Assembly: GCA_025094145.1 (NCBI GenBank)
Contig: JALLLS010000182.1
Coordinates: forward strand, 1-14,528
Length of the DNA: 14,528 nucleotides
DNA from: Spinellus fusiger
Taxonomy: Eukaryota; Mucoromycota; Mucoromycetes; Mucorales; Phycomycetaceae
Direction: 5' to 3'
Shown here: piece by piece, positions 1-9,738 of the stretch
Layout: each line of letters opens with the position of its first letter
Numbering within the stretch: position 1 is the stretch's first letter
Notes under the pieces: generated by a model
Databases searched by the model: none
Seen by the model: the letters and a program-made list of their open reading frames with translations, nothing else
Told to the model about the DNA's origin: nothing
Program-made: the position numbers and the translations under genes

Positions 1-362
1 TTTTGTTGTCTTCTGCTGTCTTGCCTGTCTTTGGTAAGATTGTTGCCATTGAGAAGAGTATTGCCACAATTCTTTCATACAACTTCAAACTAGCCTCTGA
101 CCAAAACTCATTCACTCACTCACAACATCCGGCTTTTGCCAAAGAAACCCACAACCTTTCCTCTTTTTTTGCCATTGGCCTTAAAGATAACATTGGAAAC
201 AATGTTGTCTTGCCCTTGAGCACCACTGTTGAGGTGAGCTATGATGGTGTAGTAGTTGTAGAGGCAGTTGACATTCAGTCAATGAATGAATTCACTGTGC
301 TCAATGTAAGTAAGTTTGGCTCTCTCTTTTGGACAATGACCACTGGAGTTAATTCTGTGTGA
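1..362 (+). CDS. unrecognised partial open frame, cut by window edge
   Basis: This frame is open from the window edge to a TGA at 360-362, about 119 codons. It has no ATG near its left end, so it is probably the 3' end of something longer. I do not recognise the protein. It is Ser/Thr/Val-rich, with no membrane segment, zinc motif or catalytic signature; the C-terminal half has alternating hydrophobic stretches such as VEVSYDGVVVVEAVD. It lies 314 bp upstream of the gypsy LTR on the same strand. It contains one CpG in 362 bases, like the transposons around it. It could be the end of another mobile-element protein, a host exon, or a chance open frame. Confidence that it is coding is low. Confidence 0.25.
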   Translation, partial: LLSSAVLPVFGKIVAIEKSIATILSYNFKLASDQNSFTHSQHPAFAKETHNLSSFFAIGLKDNIGNNVVLPLSTTVEVSYDGVVVVEAVDIQSMNEFTVLNVSKFGSLFWTMTTGVNSV

Positions 363-675
363 GTCCCACAATAAATATTTTTAAACATTGTTATGCTGCA
401 AATACTGTGGGTTTAAGGGTAACATATTATGTTAAGAGAGGAATATCAGTGACTGAGTTATAAAATTAAAAAGATTCTTGTTCTATTTCTTGTCTTTACA
501 GCCAATTTTCTACTTTATAATTGCAAAGTCAATTATCTTTGTTCTGATAGGCAGGCAGAGTTTGAAATCGACCATCTGGACAACAAAAAGGCATTTTCAA
601 ACACATTAGCCAATCATAAGAAGATTTTGATTTTATCCTCAGAATATTTCCTTATATATCCCAAAAATCTCCTTG
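363..675. other. AT-rich non-coding stretch left of the gypsy element
   Basis: I see no gene here. The sequence is AT-rich, with short poly-T and poly-A runs and stops in all frames. If the gypsy element inserted into the 3' untranslated part of the Tc1 element seen at its right flank, the distal end of that Tc1 copy should be here, in inverted orientation. The stretch at about 540-675 has the look of a transposon end, but I could not match it to a terminal repeat, because the other Tc1 terminus is not in the window. Confidence 0.4.
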
Positions 676-754
676 TGTGTATTAAAGTCTACTGAACAGG
701 CCATTATTATCAAGTGTCCTAAAACAGTAATAGATTATACTCAATAACACAGTC

Positions 755-783
755 ACATGTCTATTTAGTATAAATAGACATGT
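755..783. repeat. 29-bp hairpin in the 5' LTR
   Basis: A perfect inverted repeat: arms ACATGTCTATTTA (755-767) and TAAATAGACATGT (771-783) with loop GTA. The right arm together with the loop forms the TATA box. The 3' LTR carries the same hairpin in reverse-complement orientation (12104-12132, loop TAC). Confidence 0.92.
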
Positions 784-801
784 CAAAATTGTTTTAATAA
801 A
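769..801 (+). promoter_or_regulatory. TATA box and polyadenylation signal of the 5' LTR
   Basis: TATAAATAG at 769-777 is followed 19 bp later by AATAAA at 796-801, the usual order in a compact LTR (U3 promoter, then R with the poly(A) signal). Transcription would be expected to start around 795-810. This is inferred from spacing; there is no transcript evidence. Confidence 0.6.
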
Positions 802-844
802 AGTATCTTGTTTTGAGTCTGATTAATTCCCTTTCAAATTTAAC

Positions 845-894
845 TTTTTTTTAATCCTATCTTTTTTGATACTTTTTTATTTTACAAAACCAAC
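845..894 (+). other. gypsy leader between 5' LTR and gag
   Basis: A 50-nt T-rich leader. No TGG-type tRNA primer-binding site follows the LTR. GATACTTTT at 868-876 is the exact complement of AAAAGTATC at 799-807 in the LTR, which could allow a Tf1-like self-primed start, though the site is 23 nt away from the LTR end. Confidence 0.5.
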
Positions 895-1956
895 ATGTTG
901 TCCTTCTCTGGCCTTTCCCCCTTGTCTCCCTTTTCCAAGGTTTTGCTCAATGAGAGCATCCAGCCTGTGTTCCCTGCTAGTCTGTCTTTCCTCTTGAAAA
1001 ACATGGATTTTGAGTCTTCTCCTGTGTCTGTGGTGGAGCACCCTGTGTCTGTGTTGGAGTCCCCAGTGGTTTTGGCTGTGTGTCCTGCAAATGATGAGTG
1101 CAGTAGTCTAGTTTTGGCTAGCACTAGTGTACATAGATTGTACATGGCCTTGGCCTCTAAAGTTGCAGCTCTGACAACAAAAGTTGCAAATAGGGTAGGA
1201 GTTGTATCTGAGACAGATCTCCTATTCCTTAAGTATGAGCAAGTAAAGAAAGACTTTCACACTGTAGGTGCCATGTGGGAACAGCTAAAGCAGCATTCCC
1301 AGATTATTGGCATGGGCAAAAATCCTCTTTCTGTTGTGCAAAAAAGTAACTCACCTTTAACTTGGGGCAATATAAGTTGTATTGTACCCAGAAACCTGCC
1401 ATACTTCCAATGGCAGGGAAAGGTGACAGATGCTTCCAGAGTTGTCCTGGAAGATCTGCCTGCTTGCTATAGGAGTTTTGAGAATGTTTTGGGCTCATAT
1501 AGTTTAGATGTGAACCAAAACTGGGTTTGTCTCCTTCCCTTGTGTCTACCAAACAGTCAAGCTGAATGGTTTGGTAGATACAAGAAGTCTACTGCAGTCA
1601 AAACATGGGATGCATTTAAGAAAGTGTATACTGCATGCTATGGTGGAAACTGTAGTGACCAGGTGGATGCTGCCTTAGAAAAATTACAAACCATGAGGAA
1701 AAGAGATGGTGAATTTGTGTCCTCTTTCATAGATTGCTTCAACGCAGTAAGAAGAAAGGCTAGGGTAACTGATGCACATGTGTTGGTGAAGCATTTCATG
1801 AAGGCATTACCAGATAAGTTTGAGCATGATTTGAAGCTGGCTCTCATGAAGTGCACCCCTTGGCAAAAAAAGGACATAAAATTCATCTACCAAACAGCAC
1901 AAGAGGTGGCTGACTGTTTTGGTGAATATGAAGGTAGAGGCTCTGCTGCAAAGTGA
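895..1956 (+). pseudogene. gag of the gypsy element (capsid region)
   Basis: This encodes the structural Gag polyprotein that packages the element RNA. The ATG at 895 lies 50 nt after the LTR and is the first ATG in a long open frame, so I take it as the start. Residues ~222-320 resemble the retrotransposon gag domain: WFGRYKKSTAVKTWDAF, then LVKHFMKALPDKFEHDLKLAL. The preceding part is Ser/Val-rich, with a possible coiled stretch around residues 80-130. The frame stops at a TGA (1954-1956) after 353 residues, before the zinc knuckles. The same frame continues open beyond it, so this TGA is more likely a mutation within a longer Gag-Pol than a natural end. Programmed readthrough of this one stop cannot be excluded. 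Confidence 0.85.
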
Positions 1957-2931
1957 TCCATGAGCCATGAAGATAGGGATATGGGAGTCAAATGCTCCAA
2001 GTATTCTTCTTTGTCCCCTGCAGTCAAAGTTTGTAAAGGTAGTGATGTCTTTTGCTTGTACCATTGAGTAACTACCCACCAAACTGAAGACTGCAAGGCA
2101 GCAGCAAGTGGAGGAGTGAGTAAACCCAGAGCCAAGAAAGGTACATGCTTCAAGTGCCATGCACCTGACTGGATGCCTGAGCACAAATGCTCAGGCAGCA
2201 AACCCAGGGATTGGCCATCCCGGGTGCAGAGGTCTATGAATGTAGAGGCCACACCTACCATTGTGCCTTTGTCAACTGACATGGAGTTGTCAGACAAGGA
2301 GTTTCTGATGGTGGCAATGCAAGCACGGGTGTGTAAGTTTGATAACAGATTCTCAAAATGTCCTGGTTTGAAATCTAACTTATTAATTGTTCCTGTTATT
2401 GTAGAAAATGTCAAGTGTTATGCACTCATTGACATGGGTGTGGCCTTTTCTTCTGTTGTCCCAGCCTTCTTTGAAGCCCATGGTACCAAGCCTCTGAATG
2501 AGCAGAGTGGTGTTGTGCAGCTTGCCCACAGTAGCACAACTTACAAAAGATTAGGCTCTGTTAAGATGAATGTGTTCTATAATAAATTGCTTATAACACA
2601 CACGTTTGAAGTGTTTCCATTCTTTTCTCATGAAAATGTTCCTATTTGTCTTGGTATAGATATCTTGCATCAATTGAATATTGGCATCCCTGGATTGGTC
2701 AGCTCTCACTTTGATAGTGCTGGACCAAAGAAGCCAGATCCAATAGATCCTGATTTTATCAAACCTAATAATGATCCTTTTGGTGATGAAAATGAACATC
2801 AACCCATGCTCAACAAAGTCAACAAATTGTTACAAAAGAATTCACTGATAGACATGAGTAATACATACTGCAATTTACCAGGTGCTATTATTCATTTAAA
2901 AACTAAACCAGGATGTGTTGCTTATAAATGA
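1957..2931 (+). pseudogene. gag zinc knuckles and aspartic protease of the gypsy element
   Basis: This continues the gag frame after the TGA at 1954. A first Cys/His knuckle (C-X2-H then H-X4-C, about 2053-2094) is itself split by a TGA at 2065-2067. A second cluster, CFKCHAPDWMPEHKC, follows at about 2146-2190. The retropepsin-like protease lies near 2340-2700 and contains the flap-side motif CLGIDILHQLNI. Its active site reads D-M-G (2431-2439) instead of D-T/S-G; ACG to ATG is a single C-to-T change at a CpG and would be expected to abolish proteolysis. The frame ends at a third TGA (2929-2931), just before the RT, where related elements tend to have Arg (from memory). The piece is real in origin but non-functional as read. 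Confidence 0.85.
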
Positions 2932-5829
2932 CAATATGACCTGCCTATTGCTTATCGTCCTGCTGTGTTAAAACAGTTGGAAGTGTGGCAAAATGAAGGT
3001 GTAATTGAAAAAACTCCCTCACACACTGCATATAATAGCCCGTTGCTAGTAGTAAAGAAAAAAGATTCTCAGGGTAATCCTTCCTATGATAAACCCAGAA
3101 TCGTTTGTGATATTTGTCTTGTAAATCAACTTCTCATAGTCAATGATAGACAACAGCTACCACCTATATCTTCTATCCATCAACGTATTGGTGCAGCTCC
3201 AATTCTCACTATACTAGACATTCACTCTTGTTTTACAAGCTTCTTGGTTGCAGAAGAAGACAGAGAAAAGTTATCCTTTACTTGTCCTTATACAAACAGA
3301 CAATTCCGTTTTATAAAGGCTTGTTTTGGTATCACTTTTGTAGGCAATGTAGTTCAATGGGTCCTTACAAATTTATTTGAAGATTTACCCTATGTCAATG
3401 TTTACATTGATGATATTGTAATCAGTACCTATCCACCACTCTCATATCATACTGAGTGTGTGGTTACAGTTATCAGTTGCCTAACACAAGCTAACCTGGT
3501 ACTGAACCCTGATAAAATTGTATTTGCTCAGCGTAGCATACACATTTTGGGTTGGTCTCTAATCAATGGTCAGCTTCTACCTGATCCTTGCAAAGTGGCA
3601 AATGCTCATATGTGGCCTATTCCTACCACCGGAAAAATGATCCAACACTATCTTGGCTTTATGAACTTCTTTTGGTCAGTAATTCTGTCTTTCTTGGATA
3701 TTGCTGCACTGTTGGATGATCTTTGTAATTTGGGCAGCCTTAAAGATTGTTGGACCAAACGTCATGAGAAGGCTTTCTATAATCTTCAGATTGCCTTGGC
3801 CAATGCACCTGTCATATCCCCACCTGACTTACACTATTGTTTTCATGTGGCTACAGACGCCTTGATAACTGGTATTGGTGGCATGCTTTATCAAGTCATT
3901 GGTGGTGACATAAAGTATATTGCTATGGTCTCATGTAAACTTTCTGTATCTGAAAGAAATTACAGTACTACTAAGCAAGAACTACTGGCTGTTGTTTATA
4001 TATTTACCAAGTTCCATAAGTGGTTATATCTTATTCCATTTACCTTACATACAGATCACAAAAGCCTGATATACCTTAATACTCAGGAAACACCTAATGC
4101 ACTTATGCTAGGGTGGTGGGAATGTATCTTTGCCTATCGTTTTGATTGTATTTATTTTCCTGGTTATAAGAATCTTATTTCAGACTGTTTGAGCCGCCTG
4201 TACTCTAACAATGATGACGATGTTGTCATCTTGGAGGGGGGTAGTTCTGCTAAGGACAAGAAGAGCAAAGTAGAAAACATAGCAGGTAAACAGAAATATT
4301 CATACAGACTAGTAAAGAAGTCTCATTCAGATGCCTTCAGAAGTAATACAAGTGAAGTGTCAATAAGTGAACAGTCATCTTCAAGTGTGAAAAAAGATAA
4401 TTCACCAATACAAACTGAACAAGAGAATGATAATCCTTTTATGAGAACACTCAAGTTTGCTGAGTACATGACGCCACCTGCTCATGAGAGAGATGATCTT
4501 ATTTTCAAGGCTCATCTATTGGGGCATTTTGGATTGCAAAGTATTGAAAACCAATTACATCATGACAGTGTACATTGGACTAATATGCAAAAAGATATTC
4601 AATGCATCATAAGTGAATGTCTTGAGTGTAATAGATTCAATATTACCAAAGTGGGTTATCATCCTCCAAAGTCAGTGCTGCCAGATCAACCACTAGATCA
4701 TTGGTGCATGGATCTTGGCTCATTCAACATTACCTCATCAAGTGGCAATAATTTCATGCTAGTGATGGTTGATTACTTCTCCAGGTTCACCATTCTAAGA
4801 GCATTGCCTGATAAACACAGTACAACCATTGCAAAAGAACTTCTGTCTATATTTTCATTATTTGGTTTCCCAAAGATTATCAACAGTGACAATGGTACTG
4901 GGTTTGTAAATGAGATTGTCACTAATCTTATTGAAATGAGTGGTATTGATCAACAACTGTCTCTACCATATTCTCCAATGGGTAATTCAGTCAATGAAGC
5001 ATACGTTGGTTTGGCCAAACGTACCATCATTAAAGAACTATGTGGTAAAGGTCAGGATTGGGATTTATACCTCAATTATGCACAGTACACAATGAACTGC
5101 AGATATGCTTGTTTACATAAATCAAGACCATATACTGTTATGTTCAATTGGCAACCTGCAGGGTTCCAGAATTATCAGGATGTTAAGCCTACAATTCGAA
5201 TAGAGAAAGCTGACATGAAACTTATTGATGAAAAGTATACATTTGTCAATGAAGTCGTCATACCAGCACTCCACAAACATATTAGAGATACACAGCTTAA
5301 AGATCATGAACGATTTAACAAGTTGCACAGAGTAGTGCAAGAACAGTACCCTGTTGGGGCAAAAGTAATGATAAAGAACGTCAATAGACAGAGCAAATTA
5401 GATGCTCAAAATGATAGACCATTCTACATTCACAACATAACTAAGAATGGCAGTTATGTTCTCAAGGATAAAACTGGATCCTTATTATCAAGAGATGTCC
5501 CTACTTCACACATCACACTTATTGCAAACAGTAGTGCTGCTGTCCTTGCAGAAATTGAAGAGCTTAAAGAAACTCATTACGAGGTACAAGCTGTGATTGA
5601 TCACAAGAACTCTAATGGCAATTACCTATACAGAGTGAGATGGAAAGGCTACCCTGACCCATCTGATGACACATGGGAACCAACAGAACACTTTGACTCT
5701 AAAAAATATATTGAAATATATTGGAGTCATTGTACTACTGGTCAGCCATCTAAGAAATGTAAAACTATAAAAACAGTTAATACACGTAAGATAGCTACAA
5801 GAAACAAACATAGCCACAATTCTGCCTAA
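2932..5829 (+). pseudogene. pol of the gypsy element: RT, RNase H, integrase, chromodomain
   Basis: This is 965 codons, open from the TGA at 2929 to TAA at 5827-5829, with no ATG at its start, so it was part of a Gag-Pol fusion. RT: LDIHSCF holds the first Asp and YIDD (3403-3414) the catalytic pair. RNase H: Asp at 3856, then KQELLAVV, HTDHKSL and SDCLSRL, so all four acidic residues are kept. Integrase: an H-X3-H/C-X2-C zinc domain (about 4510-4635), then Asp 4711, Asp 4888 and Glu 4996; 35 residues separate the last two, the retroviral spacing. Chromodomain: 5575-5733, with HYEV, YRVRWKGY and DDTWEP; the aromatic cage residues Y, W, Y are present, and such domains guide integration to methylated-histone chromatin. 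The catalytic parts look intact. Loss of function comes from the upstream stops and protease change. Confidence 0.93.
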
Positions 5830-6106
5830 ATGATCAGTGGATATATATCCAATGTAATAACAGGTCTTTTCCTTGTATTTTTGTCCCACTGGGTTTTACA
5901 GGCAAGGTTTTTATTGACCCAATACATTACAGCAATCAGTTACTTGACAAGCATGCCAAAAGCCATATGTGTACATTATAAGAAAATCACTATAATATGT
6001 GCTTGTCTGAGAAGGGGCTATGTTGTAATCATGAAGATAATGGTAGCAGTCACAGACCAATTATTAAGTTATCTCCTTTCTACAATATAATTCATAGTTA
6101 AGACAC
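5830..6106. other. gypsy 3' untranslated stretch
   Basis: This 277-bp AT-rich stretch lies between the pol stop and the 3' LTR. I see no gene. An open run at 5830-6090 has no recognisable features. A purine tract should sit just before 6107, but the sequence there (AGTTAAGACAC) is only weakly purine-rich, so the plus-strand primer site is not clear. Confidence 0.6.
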
Positions 6107-6142
6107 TGCATATTAAAGTCTACTGAACAGGCCATTATTATC
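6107..6142 (+). repeat. 3' LTR of the gypsy element, left part
   Basis: The first 36 bp of the 3' LTR, starting TGCATATT and matching 676-711 with 2 differences. It ends where the LINE poly(A) tail begins; the LTR resumes at 12061. Confidence 0.9.
6129..6142. repeat. LINE target-site duplication, left copy
   Basis: AGGCCATTATTATC, identical to 12047-12060. It also occurs once in the uninterrupted 5' LTR (698-711), which proves that it was a single-copy target. Confidence 0.95.
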
Positions 6143-6338
6143 TTTTTTTTTGTAGGTGGAGGCCAAAACCTCACATTTTATTTGCCTGCACATCACAGTG
6201 AGTGGTGCACACAAAAAACCCCATTTTAGTAAGCTAAAAGGAAAGATAATATATAGATAGTTGAACTAAAGGAAAAATAAAATAAAGGGATAATACAATA
6301 TAAGGGATAAGCTATACAAAGAAGAAAAAAGAAACGTT
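6143..6338 (-). other. LINE 3' untranslated region and poly(A) tail
   Basis: About 190 nt follow the ORF2 stop. An AATAAA on the minus strand (6182-6177) lies about 25 nt before the tail. The tail is nine A (minus strand) at 6151-6143 and meets the duplicated target sequence directly. Confidence 0.8.
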
Positions 6339-7552
6339 CTAAATGTCTGCTTCAGCTATAAATACAAGAATCAACTTCTTGGCCATAGACTCAGTACAAA
6401 CCACAGTGAAAGGAATATTGTCAAACACTAGTTGCCAGTGACACCTCCAGAGCACCAAGAGAATGCCTGATACCACTTGATAGGGCTCCAGAGAAAGGGA
6501 AACAGAGGTAGGAAATTTGAGACTGTAGATAGTCTCATAAATGTCTAATAGAGTAGGACTCCTGCCAAAGAATTACTCCCAGACTAATTTCCAAGTAGCT
6601 AGCTTGACAGGGTAAGCATAATGAATGTGAGCACTTGCATCTTTAGACTCTTTATATAGTGGGCAAAGAGAAGTAGGAAAAGAATAGGAAATAAACTAAT
6701 GTAGTAGCAGGCAACATGAAAGTTTTGAGTGCAGAGCTCTATACCAGACATTTCAAGCAGAGTGGTGAATACTCATCTGCCAGAAGAACTTCCAGTTGCA
6801 ATTGGTAAGAAGTGGCCTAAAGACAGGAAAGGCGGACACTGAGGTGGCAATTTGTCTATAAAGACAAGGACCAAGGCTACTCAAAAGACAATATTCAGTA
6901 TCCACACCAACAATGAGAAGACCCAAGTCCAAACAACCCAATCCTGGAGGTTATGAAGAAAGATGCAGACCAGGAAGACGGTTGAGGACAAAGAGTCTGT
7001 GTAGTAGAAGACAACCACATAGTTGGTCATAATGGAATCAAGACACAAGACAAGAAGAAACTGTTACCTCAGAAGGTATACAATGCCAAATGTATTGAAG
7101 CATTTCATTATAGACAAAGGCATCAACTGCACTCAGGCTACTGTAACCCTTTGAAGGCTTAAATTGATTGTCAGGTAAAGACCAAACAGCAGACAAAGGA
7201 AGAGAGAGACAAGTAGCAGATGACACTCTCTGACTTACTGGATGCTGTGGCAACTGGTCAAAGGCATTTAGTAGTGAACCCAAAGGGTGTAAACCAGATG
7301 CAAGTGCATAGGGGCATAGAGTTGGAAAAAAGAAAGGCAGTAATGGATCAGGCACATTACACATACTTTGAAGAACAAAAGCAGTGTAAGGAGAAACAAA
7401 AAAATCAGGCTTTCCACCAGAGGTCAAATCCACTGCACTTGCAGAGCCCATTGGTGTAGTTGAGGATCCAGGATACCCAGTCCACCTGCTTGCTTGGGTG
7501 CAGTTAACTTATCAAATTTGATGGGTGGAAACATGTTATGCATAAGGAACTG
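6339..7552 (-). pseudogene. LINE ORF2 C-terminal region, heavily decayed
   Basis: Just past the RT stop, the same frame reads FDKLTAPKQAGGLGILDP and LHQWALQVQW before a TGA (7424-7426); this is the usual GGLG block of LINE C-termini. From about 7420 to 6700 no frame stays open or is clearly alignable. At 6670-6339 one frame is readable again: CPLYKESKDASAHIHYAYP, then WRCHWQLVFDNIPF, ending at TAG (6341-6339). This looks like the C-P-x-C...H...C zinc motif of LINE ORF2 tails with two cysteines changed to Tyr. A TAA (6573-6575) interrupts it. Confidence 0.7.
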
Positions 7553-9243
7553 TCAACCACAAGAGTGCAACTGTTTCAATACTTTAGCAGGCAGAGGAGT
7601 AACTTGAAGGACATGCCACAAGGTAGAGAAGATGAGCATATTAAGCACAGTGGCTCTTCCTAATACCAACAAAGATTGTTGAGAGTGAATATGACAAGCT
7701 GCCTTGACTTTTTCCAGAAGCTGGTGGCAGAAAAACTGGCATTGGTCTGTAGAAGTGGCAAGAGAAAAACTTAGGTATATCACAGGAGTACTAGATCTAC
7801 AGTCATGCCAGTCAACAATCTGATGGCAACTTAGTGGATCAGTCCACCCAGGGAGCAAGGCCCCAGAAAGAGAAAAAGCAGTTGTCTTGGAGAAATAAAT
7901 TTTTTCATTGGATGCTCTGCTATAGGTATCCAACCACTTGTACAGGCAGTCTAGATCAGATGACTGTTGAAGAAAGACTAAGGCATCATCAGTATATGCA
8001 AGTACTTTTACTGGTGCAGGAGGAGAAAGAAGCACAGAAGTAGCAGAACTAGTGAAGACATATCCTTTAAGATCAGTGGCTTGTAACAGAGAGCAAAGAA
8101 GTGGTTCAAAAGCCAGGTTAAATAGCACTGGTGACAGTGGATCCCCTTGACAAAGACCACGTCCTTGGTTTACAGGTAAAGAGATGAAACCATTGGCATT
8201 GAACCTGATGGCTGTACCAAAAAACAAACCAATCAGACAAGTGACAAGGGTCTCTGGGAAACCAAAATGACAAAGAACAGTAGAAAGATAGGTAGGATGA
8301 ACTCTATCATATGCTTTCTCTTGGTCCAATAACAAGCCAATAGCAGTTGAACAAGATCAAACAGCATTGTCCATCACCAACTGAGTCAACAAACCATTAT
8401 CTGCAATGAAACAACTATGCAGAAACCCAGTCTGGAACTGATTCACTAGTGTATGAGCAGCAGGAACAACACAACTATTGACAAGCCTAGTGAAGACCTT
8501 TGCATCTGTGTTGATAAGCAAAATGGGCCTCCAGTTGGCCAACAAAGAAAGATCACCTCTCTTTGGAAGAAGAGTCATACATGTGTCCTGCCAACTGAGA
8601 GGGAAAGTACCTAGAGTAAGAGCATCATTGTAGATTTTCACAACCATAGTGGCATATTCAGGGTGAGCAAAAACAAGCCTCAGAATCTCATAGGGTATGC
8701 CATCCATGCCTGGACTACTATGTTGTGGGGAGCAGGAGACACCTTCCAGAATCTCTTCCAGAGTGATATCAGCTACCAACTGTTTAGCAGTATTAGCAGA
8801 TAGAATTCAGGAACTAGGAATAGAAGATAAGAGCTGCTCAGTGGCAGAAGCATCTACAGTCTCAGCAGAGTATAGTTTTGAATAAAAACATTGAGCTGCA
8901 GCTATCATTTCCTGAGGTTTGGAGCAAAGAGCACCAGATACTGGGTGTTTCAGGGCAGGGATGGCGGTCTGGGCCTGTCTAGTAGTCATTGTTTTTTTCA
9001 AGAAGCTGGCAGAGCATTCACCTTTTTCCCTTCAAATATGACCAGCTTGAAGGGTAGCCACATAGGCAATCTCATTCTGCAAAGCAGCAATCTGGGTTTC
9101 CACAGAGGGAAGAAGCAGAGAAAAAGAAGTGTTGCATTCCAACTTCAATCCAAAGATTCTCTATGAATAAGTCAACACAAGTAGTGTGCTGTGACATTCA
9201 GAATACTCTATGAAAGCTTGAGTACACACAACTAACATAGTAC
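7553..9243 (-). pseudogene. LINE ORF2 linker and reverse transcriptase domain
   Basis: Downstream of the solo LTR (minus direction), the linker reads VETQIAALQNEIAYVATLQ, a TGA, then REKGECSASFLKKT. Related LINEs have W before REKGE, so TGA probably replaces TGG there. RT blocks follow: SPGMDGIPYEILR, WRPILLINTDAKVFTRLV, LLLDQEKAYDRVHP (first catalytic Asp), GRGLCQGDPLSPVLFNLA, and AYTDDALVF, where the family usually has xADD. The frame is cut by TGAs at 9032, 8807 and 8357 and ends at 7553. The first ~65 bp after the LTR junction (about 9180-9243) do not fit either neighbouring frame well. The part from 8256 up is repeated in inverted orientation at the right end of the window. Confidence 0.88.
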
Positions 9244-9248
9244 ATCTC
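9244..9248. repeat. solo LTR target duplication, left
   Basis: ATCTC, equal to 9780-9784. Confidence 0.8.
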
Positions 9249-9435
9249 TGTATCATCTCACTGATTGGTTGTAACTACAAATCACCTTCTAAAGCTCAGT
9301 GTACTATTGGACACTTAACAGGAGCCATCTTCATTAATAATCCTAACAGAACAATATTGACCTATCAGAGTCAATTGAGTAAAGACTCATAATAATTAAT
9401 GGTTTCAATAATGAAGTGCTTATCCCAGGAACCAG

Positions 9436-9672
9436 CCATAGGGTTGAATCTAATAATACTACAACTAAGTAAAACATGTGAGCCAACCATAAGGTGGCAG
9501 TGATTAATACTACCATAAGGTATTAATGTAGACACCAACCATAAGGTCAAAGAGAGTGAATTCTACCATAAGGTAGAATGTCACCACCAACCATTTAGTT
9601 ATAATTGTGAAGCAGCCATAAGGTTGACTATCATAACTACTATAAGGTAGAATAGATTATCCTACCATAAGG
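9436..9672 (+). repeat. 25-bp-period array of CCATAAGG palindromes in the solo LTR
   Basis: Cores at 9436 (CCATAGGG), 9487, 9513, 9539, 9566, 9591 (CCATTTAG), 9616, 9640 (CTATAAGG) and 9665; the unlabelled ones are exactly CCATAAGG. Steps are 51, 26, 26, 27, 25, 25, 24 and 25 bp, with a degenerate unit likely at about 9461. Flanks differ between units but pair across the core: ATTCTACC/GGTAGAAT at 9566, CTACC/GGTAG at 9665, GCC(a)ACC/GGTGGC at 9487. The array lies upstream of the TATA box. Confidence 0.85.
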
Positions 9673-9706
9673 TAGAAGCCACTGAAGGATAAGCACCCAC
9701 CAAAAG

Positions 9707-9738
9707 TATAAATAGTGAACCTTTCTTTACTCAATAAA
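9707..9738 (+). promoter_or_regulatory. TATA box and polyadenylation signal of the solo LTR
   Basis: TATAAATAG at 9707-9715 and AATAAA at 9733-9738, 17 bp apart. Transcription from here would run rightward, antisense to the LINE ORF1 and endonuclease part. Confidence 0.6.

Larger units (their letters stand above)
676..844 (+). repeat. 5' LTR of the gypsy element
   Basis: This 169-bp repeat starts TGTGTATT and ends TTTAAC. It matches 6107-6142 joined to 12061-12193 without gaps. Differences are TGTG/TGCA at the start, one base in the TAGATTAT context, T/C before CACATGT, GTA/TAC in the hairpin loop, and CA/TG near the end. The right end lacks the canonical CA (AACT here, AACA in the 3' copy), so the exact end is uncertain by about one base. 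It contains TATAAATAG at 769-777 and AATAAA at 796-801. Confidence 0.88.

Noticed and set aside
680..711. The 32-bp match at 680-711 and 6111-6142 as a target duplication of the gypsy element
   Set aside because: Too long for an LTR element. It is the LTR start itself, cut short at 6142 by the LINE.
1807..2414. Minus-strand open frames across the gag/protease region
   Set aside because: They are shadows of the plus-strand gag-pol frame, which shows ordered domains.
895..5829. Genuine programmed TGA readthrough or selenocysteine in gag-pol
   Set aside because: Three stops, one within a zinc knuckle, together with a broken protease site and similar TGAs in the LINE, fit decay better. Readthrough at only the first stop remains possible.
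5830..6090. Open run of 86 codons after the gypsy pol gene
   Set aside because: Low-complexity translation of AT-rich 3' sequence, with no motif and no counterpart expected in this family.
7834..8043. Plus-strand open frame of 69 codons
   Set aside because: It lies opposite the LINE RT domain, which has clear catalytic motifs on the minus strand; it has no features of its own.
9436..9672. CRISPR-like array
   Set aside because: The spacing is regular, but the repeat is an 8-bp core with palindromic flanks inside an LTR of a eukaryotic element. Spacers are not unique fixed-length inserts and no cas genes are present.
9436..9672. CArG-box cluster (MADS-box sites)
   Set aside because: CArG needs CC, six A/T, then GG; these cores have only four A/T between CC and GG.
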